A DNA stretch of 40,752 nucleotides from a virus, in IMG/VR virus record IMGVR_UViG_3300007734_000685, positions 1 through 40,752 of that record; one strand, written 5' to 3'. This document shows, in pieces, positions 6,169 to 11,610 of this stretch (the stretch's first letter is position 1; every line of letters begins with the position of its first letter). Under the pieces are notes generated by a model. It saw only the letters and a list, made by a program, of their open reading frames with translations, was not told the DNA's origin and did not search any database. Both the position numbers and the translations under genes were made by a program.

Positions 6169-6792
6169 TTAAGCGGTTATCGGTGTTTCTATCGGTTTTG
6201 TAGTTGGCAAATAGCACCAGGCGGGCACTTTAGCTATTCCCTCACGCGTTGGCATAATCACACCGATAAAAGAGTCATCTAATGAAAAACTCACAATGCC
6301 GCTAGAGTTACCGCGCTGCAAAACAGCGGGAATTTGACGTTTTCCAAACAGTTCCTCTGATACGTCAACAAATCGCACCAACAAATCAGGGTTGTAAGTG
6401 CTTTGCTTTTCATCCTCTGACTTGAAAACTAGGGGAATAACGCGATCAGTATCGGGAAACCTTGCATCATGCGCGGAGAATGTCATTGTAGAGTCGCCTT
6501 GTATGCACTCTACTGAAAAGCCGTTGACATCAAAGTGCAAAGAATCCGCGCCTTGTTTTTTAGTTCCTTTGAGCTTCAAAAGTGCATCAGTTGGCAAAAT
6601 AACGCTTTGCTTTTCATCTGATCTGATGCCATCGATAAGCAAACGGCCTAAAACGTGCCCATCCGTTGCTTCGATGTAAGTGCCCCGATTGTCGCGCACT
6701 ACATTAATACCTTGCAAATAGTACCGCAAATCCTTTTTAGCTGCTAAGTGCAACATTGCACGAATTGATTTGCGTTGAATTGAGAATTTCAT
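6169..6792 (-). CDS. DNA polymerase III beta sliding-clamp-like protein
   Basis: 207 residues from the ATG at 6792; an in-frame ATG 15 bases upstream is part of an AGATGAAAGTAAC sequence that looks like a ribosome-binding region. The N-terminal segment (SIRAMLHLAAKKDLRYYLQG), ATDGH (about 42-46) and the C-terminal VIMPTR (about 178-183, compare the MPMR end of bacterial beta clamps) identify the DnaN family. Bacterial clamps have three domains and about 366 residues, so this is a shortened form. No polymerase is encoded, so it would act as an alternative or competing clamp for host polymerase, or tether other phage enzymes to DNA. Last gene of the leftward 7853-6169 operon, followed by a terminator. 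Confidence 0.82.
   Translation of the reverse strand: MKFSIQRKSIRAMLHLAAKKDLRYYLQGINVVRDNRGTYIEATDGHVLGRLLIDGIRSDEKQSVILPTDALLKLKGTKKQGADSLHFDVNGFSVECIQGDSTMTFSAHDARFPDTDRVIPLVFKSEDEKQSTYNPDLLVRFVDVSEELFGKRQIPAVLQRGNSSGIVSFSLDDSFIGVIMPTREGIAKVPAWCYLPTTKPIETPITA
6748..6761. promoter_or_regulatory. Palindrome GTGCAA-CA-TTGCAC inside clamp gene
   Basis: A perfect inverted repeat (six-base arms, CA centre) within the first codons of the clamp gene. It shares the core TGCAACATTGCA with the palindrome at 6814-6829 in the leader, 66 bases apart. The pair could be an operator with two sites, or two alternative RNA hairpins around the start codon. Confidence 0.35.
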
Positions 6793-6813
6793 AATAGTTA
6801 CTTTCATCTAAAT

Positions 6814-6829
6814 GATGCAACATTGCATC
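6814..6829. promoter_or_regulatory. Palindrome GATGCAA-CA-TTGCATC in clamp leader
   Basis: A perfect inverted repeat with seven-base arms about 22 bases upstream of the clamp start codon. It has the same TGCAACATTGCA core as 6748-6761. It lies between the clamp and the preceding gene, where it could act as an operator, or as an mRNA hairpin controlling translation of the clamp. Confidence 0.4.
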
Positions 6830-6865
6830 GAATAAGGCACTTTTGATGCCTTACCCGCTGGAATG

Positions 6866-7054
6866 TCAAATAGCTAAAAAAGCCGATTGTTTTTGCGCTT
6901 CGCTTGGATTATTCAAGGCCCACCATTCGAGGCGATCATAATTTTCATTGTGTTTGCAAATGTCATAAAGCATTACATTTGCATGAGGCGATCTAAATTT
7001 GATAATTTGCCCCATAAATTGTGGTTTACATGGTGCATTTGTGCCGTTTTGCAT
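6866..7054 (-). CDS. Hypothetical protein, 62 aa
   Basis: Unrecognised small protein starting MQNGTNAPCKPQFMGQIIKF. It has a good ribosome-binding site (AAGGGG five bases before ATG), which separates it from spurious ORFs. Charged and aromatic C-terminal half (YDRLEWWALNNPSEAQKQ) predicted helical. It lies ten bases downstream of the membrane microprotein and upstream of the clamp gene in the same leftward operon. Confidence 0.6.
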   Translation of the reverse strand: MQNGTNAPCKPQFMGQIIKFRSPHANVMLYDICKHNENYDRLEWWALNNPSEAQKQSAFLAI

Positions 7055-7063
7055 AGTTGCCCC

Positions 7064-7159
7064 TTATTTCACTAAAACGTCAAAATAGTGCAAAGCCCCT
7101 ATGCAAAGCATGAGGCCGATTGCAATAGAAGTCAGATAGTCTAAAAAAGAGTTTTTCAT
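7064..7159 (-). CDS. Single-span membrane microprotein, 31 aa
   Basis: MKNSFLDYLTSIAIGLMLCI and eleven more residues: one hydrophobic segment at about 10-27 flanked by charged residues, so an inner-membrane peptide is predicted. AAAAGG precedes the ATG at a suitable distance. Family not recognised. It sits in the leftward clamp operon among small genes of unknown role. Confidence 0.55.
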   Translation of the reverse strand: MKNSFLDYLTSIAIGLMLCIGALHYFDVLVK

Positions 7160-7170
7160 TGTGTGACCTT

Positions 7171-7350
7171 TTAAGAGTTTTTTGCAAGTAAGTTAAATGA
7201 TTTCAACCAGGCGCGGGCCCCTTGATAACTATCGGCCATCATTTTATCGGCCAACTCTCCGCTCTTATATAGCTTTACAACGTAATACCCGTTGTAAGCA
7301 AGTCGCTCAAAGGTAGTGTAATTGCCGTTTTTTTGTTCAGTTACTTTCAT
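7171..7350 (-). CDS. Hypothetical protein, 59 aa
   Basis: Begins MKVTEQKNGNYTTFERLAYN. The start has one of the strongest ribosome-binding sites in the window, GGAGGT about six bases upstream. It overlaps the end of the preceding gene by 14 bases, as expected for coupled translation. The sequence has a strand-rich middle (NGYYVVKLYKSGELADK) and a helical end. No known family. Confidence 0.65.
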   Translation of the reverse strand: MKVTEQKNGNYTTFERLAYNGYYVVKLYKSGELADKMMADSYQGARAWLKSFNLLAKNS

Positions 7351-7516
7351 GCTCTACCTCCGTTATTGATTCCAAATCCCATCCGCCCCAATTATCGTCA
7401 TAATCACTTGTTTGGAGCTCCAACCAACCGGCATCCTCCGCCTTTTCTAAGCTATCGGCTTCAACTTCAAAAGTTACATAAGAAACCCGCTTTAATTCAA
7501 CTTGATACGTTTTCAT
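7337..7516 (-). CDS. Hypothetical acidic protein, 59 aa
   Basis: Start chosen at 7516 (MKTYQVELKRVSYVTFEVEA) because AAGGGG lies seven bases upstream; longer versions would run into the preceding gene. The pattern, a beta hairpin followed by SLEKAEDAG and a WGGWDLESI strand, resembles small phage proteins with an alternating strand-helix-strand fold. I cannot name the function. It is acidic and sits second in the leftward operon. Confidence 0.68.
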   Translation of the reverse strand: MKTYQVELKRVSYVTFEVEADSLEKAEDAGWLELQTSDYDDNWGGWDLESITEVEHESN

Positions 7517-7526
7517 TTTGAGCCCC

Positions 7527-7853
7527 TTAGAATTGACGATAAAGCACGCCATAAGACGTTTCTTTGATGAGCACTCCCTCATCCGCTAAGTAGTCAAGCA
7601 CTTGCGCCTTAATTTCATCCTCATTTTCATTCTGATCTACTTCGATTGAATAGGCTGCAATGACGTTTTCAATAGTGTCCTCTGAAAAGTCGCAACAAAT
7701 CCCGATAACGTCAAATTCTGACTCTATGCCCGTTGAATCGTCTATTTCCTCAAAGTAGTCAAATAGGATGGAAAGTGCCTCATTTGTGAAGTTATCAGGC
7801 CGGAGCTCTAAAAAGGCACGTTGGAAGTCAAAAAGATTGATAGTGGTTTTCAT
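7527..7853 (-). CDS. Hypothetical highly acidic protein, 108 aa
   Basis: First gene of the leftward operon. The ATG at 7853 (MKTTINLFDFQRAFLELR) is preferred; an in-frame ATG 15 bases upstream belongs to the same AGATGAAAGTAAC leader sequence seen before the clamp gene. The protein is dominated by Asp and Glu with few basic residues, mostly helical. Extreme acidity recalls DNA-mimic proteins such as Ocr, but there is no sequence match that I can see, so anti-restriction is only a hypothesis. Expression probably starts from the promoter at 8004-8032. Confidence 0.7.
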   Translation of the reverse strand: MKTTINLFDFQRAFLELRPDNFTNEALSILFDYFEEIDDSTGIESEFDVIGICCDFSEDTIENVIAAYSIEVDQNENEDEIKAQVLDYLADEGVLIKETSYGVLYRQF

Positions 7854-7970
7854 GGTAGTTACTTTCATCTAAGTTAACGGGCAAAACCGCTTTACCCGTG
7901 CATCTAATATAACGATGCAAAACCAACAAAAACATCAGTACAAACCCTAGGTTTACCAACTTAAAACCCT

Positions 7971-7986
7971 TAAGGGAAAACCCTAA
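7971..7986. promoter_or_regulatory. Putative operator TAAGGG-N4-CCCTAA (site 2)
   Basis: Half-sites TAAGGG and CCCTAA with a four-base AAAA gap, 18 bases downstream of the -10 element of the leftward promoter. That is where a repressor would block transcription of the clamp operon. A variant of the five-site motif family. Confidence 0.45.
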
Positions 7987-8003
7987 CCATACGTTAGTAG
8001 TCA

Positions 8004-8032
8004 ATTACATTTGATAAATACGTGAAAATCAA
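8004..8032 (-). promoter_or_regulatory. Leftward sigma70-type promoter for clamp operon
   Basis: On the minus strand TTGATT (8032-8027), a 17-base spacer and TGTAAT (8009-8004) match the -35 and -10 consensus at four and five of six positions. Transcription would start near 7997 and read the 7853-6169 operon after a leader of about 145 bases. Confidence 0.55.
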
Positions 8033-8190
8033 GTGCATTTAATCTTATCCTTTTATATATCTAATCGGATAAACATTACATCTATAAAAGTCATAAGCTA
8101 TTGATAGCAGCCAGATAGCATGAAGCTAGCATTTGCACGGCTTCGCGCCTGATCTGATGCCTGATTGACTCTTTTTATAGCCCTTGGAAT

Positions 8191-8334
8191 GAGTGGGCCC
8201 CTATCTTTCCCCTATTTCAACCCCCCCTATCTATGCAATAAACGCATAACCTTTGCACCCCCCTAGCACTCTCAGCCGTAGAGTGGTGGGGGGGGGTAGG
8301 ACTGGAAAGGGTTCCAAAAGGGGGGGGCCCACTC
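8191..8334. repeat. Nested inverted repeats with C- and G-tracts
   Basis: Outer arms GAGTGGGCCCC (8191-8201) and GGGGCCCACTC (8324-8334) are perfect complements. Inside, CCCCCC-TAG-CACTCT (8258-8272) and AGAGTG-GTG-GGGGGG (8280-8294) form a hairpin with a seven-base loop. The left half is C-rich and the right half G-rich, with several runs of three or more G that could form a quadruplex. Such a structure could be a replication origin, a packaging signal or a transcription block. Confidence 0.6.
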
Positions 8335-8637
8335 ACCCATCCCCGAAATTTCTCAAAAACTTTTTCCTGTTGCAAAGACGCAACACACCTTGATGACTAG
8401 TAGGGAGAGGGATTGTGTGATGGTTAACTGTGGACGAACTATGGCATCCACTGTTTTTACTTAAAAAGAAAGCTTTCAAGCAGTAGCACCTTGTTTATCT
8501 AACTTAACCCTGATGGGCTCTACCTGTATGTTCCCGTTCATTGCTTACTAGAGAGACTGATAGATTCAGTACGTTTATCTGGGTTGGTAAGCTACCTGCC
8601 TTCCCAAGGGCTGGATGATGGCCCCGTATTCATTCTA

Positions 8638-8654
8638 TTAGGGTTTACCCCTAT
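8638..8654. promoter_or_regulatory. Putative operator TTAGGG-N5-CCCTAT (site 3)
   Basis: Half-sites TTAGGG and CCCTAT with spacer TTTAC, about 55 bases upstream of the -35 region of the rightward late promoter. It is a strict match to the motif shared with sites at 1940 and 37422. Confidence 0.45.
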
Positions 8655-8669
8655 GTAAAGGGGATAGCC

Positions 8670-8678
8670 TGTGGATAA
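8670..8678 (-). promoter_or_regulatory. DnaA-box match
   Basis: TGTGGATAA is the complement of the strong DnaA box TTATCCACA. It is followed within 15 bases by an AT-rich stretch (8689-8720). A single box can occur by chance in a genome this size, so it supports an origin only together with the inverted repeats nearby. Confidence 0.35.
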
Positions 8679-8706
8679 CTCTGTATAAGAATCCTATATA
8701 AAAATT

Positions 8707-8736
8707 TTTACTCAAAACTTTTTGGGTAGCTATAAT
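8707..8736 (+). promoter_or_regulatory. Rightward late promoter
   Basis: A perfect -10 TATAAT (8731-8736) with TTTACT (8707-8712) as a four-of-six -35 at 18 bases, in an AT-rich context. Transcription would start near 8743, exactly at the first base of the structured leader, and read the packaging and head genes. Confidence 0.55.
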
Positions 8737-8742
8737 TGTTTG

Positions 8743-8834
8743 GTTGGGACGTTAAGCCAGCATTCAAGGATGTCGATGCAAGATTTTTTCTGGCTTTCCA
8801 TCTTGCTTTGCCAAAGACCAAATTGAGTCCCAAC
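8743..8834 (+). ncRNA. Structured 5' leader with predicted pseudoknot
   Basis: Three perfect pairings lie between the late promoter and the first late gene. P1 pairs GTTGGGAC (8743-8750) with GTCCCAAC (8827-8834). P2 pairs AAGCCAG (8754-8760) with CTGGCTT (8790-8796). P3 pairs GCAAGAT (8778-8784) with ATCTTGC (8800-8806). P2 and P3 interleave, which is a pseudoknot, and P1 closes the whole element. It ends 17 bases before the start codon at 8852. It does not look like a tRNA and I recognise no riboswitch or ribozyme class. A cis-acting regulator, an RNA processing signal or a packaged small RNA are possible. Confidence 0.6.
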
Positions 8835-8851
8835 ACTTTTATAGGAATAGC

Positions 8852-9394
8852 ATGGAATGGACATTGGCACACCCACTGCATGATGTGGACGATATTGTGA
8901 ACATGGCAGACTCAGTCTTTGGGCATGAAGCTGATGGCATACTGACTAGGGACAAAGCCGTGTTCCGCAAGAATGTCACTGTTGCCACTACAGTTCAGTT
9001 GTTTGACAGAAGCAAAGAATTCATTGCGGTCTGCCGTGGACCCAAAGTAATTGACACTTTCCTAGGCCAGGCAGAAGTTAATGATGCGCTGCTAGGGTAC
9101 TGTTGGTTTGATCGTGGCGGGTATACCACCTATGCCAATGATGAAATATCCAATGCCAAGTTCCACCATGTTGACTTAGAATTAAGCCCTCGCTTGCGTG
9201 TGCGCTTGATAAATGAGATGATTGACCAACATATATTGTGGGCAGACAGATGGTATATACCAGTGGTATGTTCCACTTCTATTCGTGCCGAACATGATGG
9301 GTTTATGAAGATTCACAAGAAACGTGGGTTTACTGTACACGGCTCATATGCTTGGCTTAGAACTGAAAAGGGTATGGAATGTTTGAAGAAATAA
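8852..9394 (+). CDS. GNAT-like protein upstream of terminase
   Basis: A 180-residue protein. Its C-terminal half (LELSPRLRVRLINEMIDQHI ... STSIRAEHDGFMKIHKKRGF) follows the helix-strand-helix-strand order of GNAT acetyltransferases, with GF near the end, but no clear acetyl-CoA loop (Q/RxxGxG/A) is evident. Proteins of similar appearance occur near terminase or internal-virion genes of podoviruses (T7 gp13 has a comparable pattern). It could modify a host protein or be a virion component. First late gene; ribosome-binding site TAGGAAT. It overlaps the next gene by 16 bases. Confidence 0.5.
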   Translation: MEWTLAHPLHDVDDIVNMADSVFGHEADGILTRDKAVFRKNVTVATTVQLFDRSKEFIAVCRGPKVIDTFLGQAEVNDALLGYCWFDRGGYTTYANDEISNAKFHHVDLELSPRLRVRLINEMIDQHILWADRWYIPVVCSTSIRAEHDGFMKIHKKRGFTVHGSYAWLRTEKGMECLKK

Positions 9395-9894
9395 GACCCG
9401 AAGGCTCAACTGTTAATTCTGAAGAACTTAAGAAGAAAGCCCGTGAGTATGCCAAAGCCAAACGTGCCCAAAAAAAAGCCATGAAACTAGCCACAGGCCA
9501 GATTGAACCTAAACAAGCCATTGAGACTGTACCTGTCGTGGACGAGTTTGACATGACCGCTTTTGTTCCTAGATCCCAAAAGGCAGCAGGTCGCCCCAAA
9601 TCCATAGTCAACAAGGTTACCGAGTACGGGGCTTTGTTTAATAAACTGAACGATGAGCGCACCTCAAAAGGTCTGCCACCCCTTAAAACAGCCATGGAAG
9701 TCTTGATTGATGCCATGCAGTCTGATGAGCTAGATATCAAAGACAAAGCCAAGATTGCTGATAAACTGGCCCCGTTTGAGTCTAGCCGTGCCCCGATCAT
9801 TTCCGTAGAACACATCCAAAATGTAACTAGGGAAGATGAGGGTGACGCAGAAGATGCGTTAAATGAGTTTCTTGATTCTCTAAGAAAGGTGTAA
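9379..9894 (+). CDS. Putative terminase small subunit
   Basis: 171 residues. The N-terminal 35 are strongly basic and helical (KKKAREYAKAKRAQKKAMK), then comes a GRPKS segment and a helical core (NKVTEYGALFNKLNDERTSK ... DKAKIADKLAPFESSRAPII), with an acidic C-terminus. The DKLAPFE...RAPII pattern is seen in small terminase subunits, which bind the phage DNA and hand it to the large subunit. Distance to the large subunit (1.7 kb) with small virion-type genes between is unusual but not unique. Assignment rests on pattern and position. Confidence 0.55.
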   Translation: MFEEIRPEGSTVNSEELKKKAREYAKAKRAQKKAMKLATGQIEPKQAIETVPVVDEFDMTAFVPRSQKAAGRPKSIVNKVTEYGALFNKLNDERTSKGLPPLKTAMEVLIDAMQSDELDIKDKAKIADKLAPFESSRAPIISVEHIQNVTREDEGDAEDALNEFLDSLRKV

Positions 9895-9897
9895 TAT

Positions 9898-10044
9898 ATG
9901 CCCTTGAAAAAGTCAAAAAGTCCCAAAGCTTTTTCCTCTAACGTCAAGACCGAAATGAAAGCGGGTAAACCGCAGAAACAGGCCGTGGCAATTGCGTACC
10001 AAATGAAACGGGATGCGGAACATAAACGTAAAGGTTCAAAATGA
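9898..10044 (+). CDS. Small basic phage protein, 48 aa
   Basis: MPLKKSKSPKAFSSNVKTEM continues with KAGKPQKQAVAIAYQMKR. This is a common tiny basic protein of phages, recognisable by the GKPQKQAVAIA core. It starts four bases after the preceding gene and overlaps the next as ATGA. Role unknown; nucleic-acid binding is plausible from its lysine content. Confidence 0.75.
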   Translation: MPLKKSKSPKAFSSNVKTEMKAGKPQKQAVAIAYQMKRDAEHKRKGSK

Positions 10045-10352
10045 GTGGATATACATCTGGCAACAATGCCCCCACATTGATGACGCAAGCTCCTAATCGC
10101 AAGGGCAATGCTTCTACTCATGTGGTTTCTCACAGTTCAGGCGTGACTGCGGTTACCCGTGGTAGCGGTGGTCTTAAACAACCACCTGGCAATCAAGGCG
10201 CACCTAAGTACGCACCCGCAACTAGCAACACATCTTCTGGTGTTACTGCTGGCCGTGGTCAAAAAGTTATGGTTGTTACTCAATGCGACTATGACGGCAA
10301 AGCCAAGAACACTGGCTACATGAACGCAGATCGTACCAACTATTTAAAGTGA
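10041..10352 (+). CDS. Hypothetical low-complexity protein, 103 aa
   Basis: Rich in Gly, Ser, Thr, Asn and Pro (SGGLKQPPGNQGAPKYAPA), largely disordered, without a recognisable domain. It resembles the next protein in composition and may be a minor virion or decoration component, though nothing proves this. Coupled by ATGA to the small basic protein. Confidence 0.65.
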   Translation: MSGYTSGNNAPTLMTQAPNRKGNASTHVVSHSSGVTAVTRGSGGLKQPPGNQGAPKYAPATSNTSSGVTAGRGQKVMVVTQCDYDGKAKNTGYMNADRTNYLK

Positions 10353-10359
10353 GATTATT

Positions 10360-10590
10360 ATGTCCTACGGAACAGTAATTAATGGTGGCGCACAAATGCG
10401 TAAGGGTGTCACTAAAGGCATCAACGACAAACTGTCTACACGCACTGCTGAAGATGACCGCAGAGCTACAGTTGCAGGTGCAGTTAACAGTGCTTACAAG
10501 GTGAATACCATTTCATCTCAACACACTAACAACACCAAAGGCGGTGCTTTCACTAAGCCTAGCAATCGTAGCAAAGACTACGCAGCTTAA
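10360..10590 (+). CDS. Hypothetical protein, 76 aa
   Basis: MSYGTVINGGAQMRKGVTKG and the rest is polar, Asn/Thr/Ser-rich, probably extended or disordered (SSQHTNNTKGGAFTKPSNRS). It follows the previous gene by seven bases in the late operon, upstream of the large terminase. Family not recognised. Confidence 0.6.
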   Translation: MSYGTVINGGAQMRKGVTKGINDKLSTRTAEDDRRATVAGAVNSAYKVNTISSQHTNNTKGGAFTKPSNRSKDYAA

Positions 10591-10598
10591 GGACACTT

Positions 10599-10766
10599 AT
10601 GATTATTGAAGAATTTGTCCGTGATGAAGCCAACGAGATTTATGCCGTTGTTGCTGGTGAAAAGATTCATCTGACTACTGAGTATGTGGTAGCCCACAAA
10701 CCTCAGATTGGTGATACTTTGGTTGAATCAACCATTGAACCTGTAGAAGAAGCTAAAACTGAATAA
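10599..10766 (+). CDS. Hypothetical acidic protein, 55 aa
   Basis: A short ORF beginning MIIEEFVRDEANEIYAVVAG, acidic, with strand-rich first half (EIYAVVAGEKIHLT) and a Glu-rich tail. AAGGACA precedes the ATG. It fills the space between two clear genes with eight bases to the next, so it is likely real. Function unknown. Confidence 0.6.
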   Translation: MIIEEFVRDEANEIYAVVAGEKIHLTTEYVVAHKPQIGDTLVESTIEPVEEAKTE

Positions 10767-10774
10767 GGAAATGT

Positions 10775-11422
10775 ATGGCAACGTATGATATTGATGCGCT
10801 GAAGGCAGACTTGCCAACGGCAAAAGAATTGGCTCAGTTTGTTTACGACAAGACAGATAGCACTGTTTCTTTAGACCTTATTGGTAAGCCTAAAGAAGAA
10901 CAGTACATTGTCGCTAAGAATGCTCTTGAAGGTAAAAAAGTACCTGCCGAGTATCTAACTGGCTTTAATCCGTATGTGGAAAAGAAGGATACTATTCCTG
11001 AAGATCCACTGCGGAAGATGCCCAAACGAAGTATTGATTTGCCTGATGAAGATGCACAAATTCATTACTTTGGCGCAACCAATATGCCCCACCCATTAGA
11101 CCCACAGTCTGATAAAAAGGTATACATTGATTTCCGAAAATACGAAAATGGTTTGATCACATATCAAATTACAGGTCCTGTAGAAAAAGTTCCTGTTGGC
11201 GAAAAGCTTAACAAGTACGGCCAAACAGTTCCTGAGAAATATACATGGATTGATCCCCGCACAGAAGAAAAAGTTTTGCGTAATCCAGATGGCACTTTTA
11301 CCAAAGATGGCCGTGGTGTACACACATTTTTGATTGGTGAAAAAGGTGGTGGTGTTTGGTCAATGATTGATAAAGATATTGTTAGTATCTCTGCTAAAAA
11401 TATTGCTGACCCGTGGGCGTAA
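10775..11422 (+). CDS. Hypothetical protein, 215 aa
   Basis: A soluble protein. Residues 1-55 are helical (DIDALKADLPTAKELAQFVY); residues about 90-215 are strand-rich with many Gly and Lys turns (KVYIDFRKYENGLITYQITG, GEKGGGVWSMIDKD). No known catalytic pattern. Its place just before the large terminase and head genes suggests a packaging or virion-linked role, which is inference only. Its TAA overlaps the next ATG. Confidence 0.65.
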   Translation: MATYDIDALKADLPTAKELAQFVYDKTDSTVSLDLIGKPKEEQYIVAKNALEGKKVPAEYLTGFNPYVEKKDTIPEDPLRKMPKRSIDLPDEDAQIHYFGATNMPHPLDPQSDKKVYIDFRKYENGLITYQITGPVEKVPVGEKLNKYGQTVPEKYTWIDPRTEEKVLRNPDGTFTKDGRGVHTFLIGEKGGGVWSMIDKDIVSISAKNIADPWA

Positions 11423-11610
11423 TGGAAGACCCATCAAAAATCTTCCAAAATAAACTGTCATCCCAAGCTGAAGTTTGTGCCCGTAAAACTCTTGAATGGT
11501 TGCAAAAAGACCTTCAAGGATTGCAAAAGCTTCAGCCGGATCAGGTTTATTATCTTGCATATGCTGCACAAATCTTGTTAGACATACGAGATAACTATGG
11601 CAAAAAGTGA
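11422..11610 (+). CDS. Hypothetical helical protein, 62 aa
   Basis: Start taken at the ATG overlapping the previous stop (TAATG); a GTG nine bases earlier would add three residues. Sequence MEDPSKIFQNKLSSQAEVCA then two helices ending NYGKK. It overlaps the large terminase gene by 14 bases. Its size and position would also fit a small packaging accessory, though no motif shows this. Confidence 0.6.
   Translation: MEDPSKIFQNKLSSQAEVCARKTLEWLQKDLQGLQKLQPDQVYYLAYAAQILLDIRDNYGKK

Larger units (their letters stand above)
7854..8851. other. Non-coding divergent control region, about 1 kb
   Basis: No convincing gene on either strand; only ORFs of under about 20 codons. It contains a leftward promoter (8004-8032), two putative operators (7971-7986, 8638-8654), an ACGGG...CCCGT inverted repeat (near 7877-7899), and a nested inverted-repeat zone with long C and G runs (8191-8334). 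It also has a small hairpin (8368-8385), a DnaA-box match beside AT-rich DNA (8670-8720), the late promoter (8707-8736) and a structured leader (8743-8834). It separates the clamp operon from the packaging genes and is one of two candidate origin locations. Confidence 0.7.

Noticed and set aside
8743-8834. tRNA or tmRNA-like gene because of the seven-base acceptor-like stem
   Set aside because: No T-loop sequence, anticodon arm or D-loop could be placed on either strand, and the inner stems interleave.
9357-10133. A 258-codon open frame on the minus strand opposite the small terminase candidate
   Set aside because: It lies fully antisense to well-supported coupled genes, has Ser/Leu-rich shadow composition and no ribosome-binding site.
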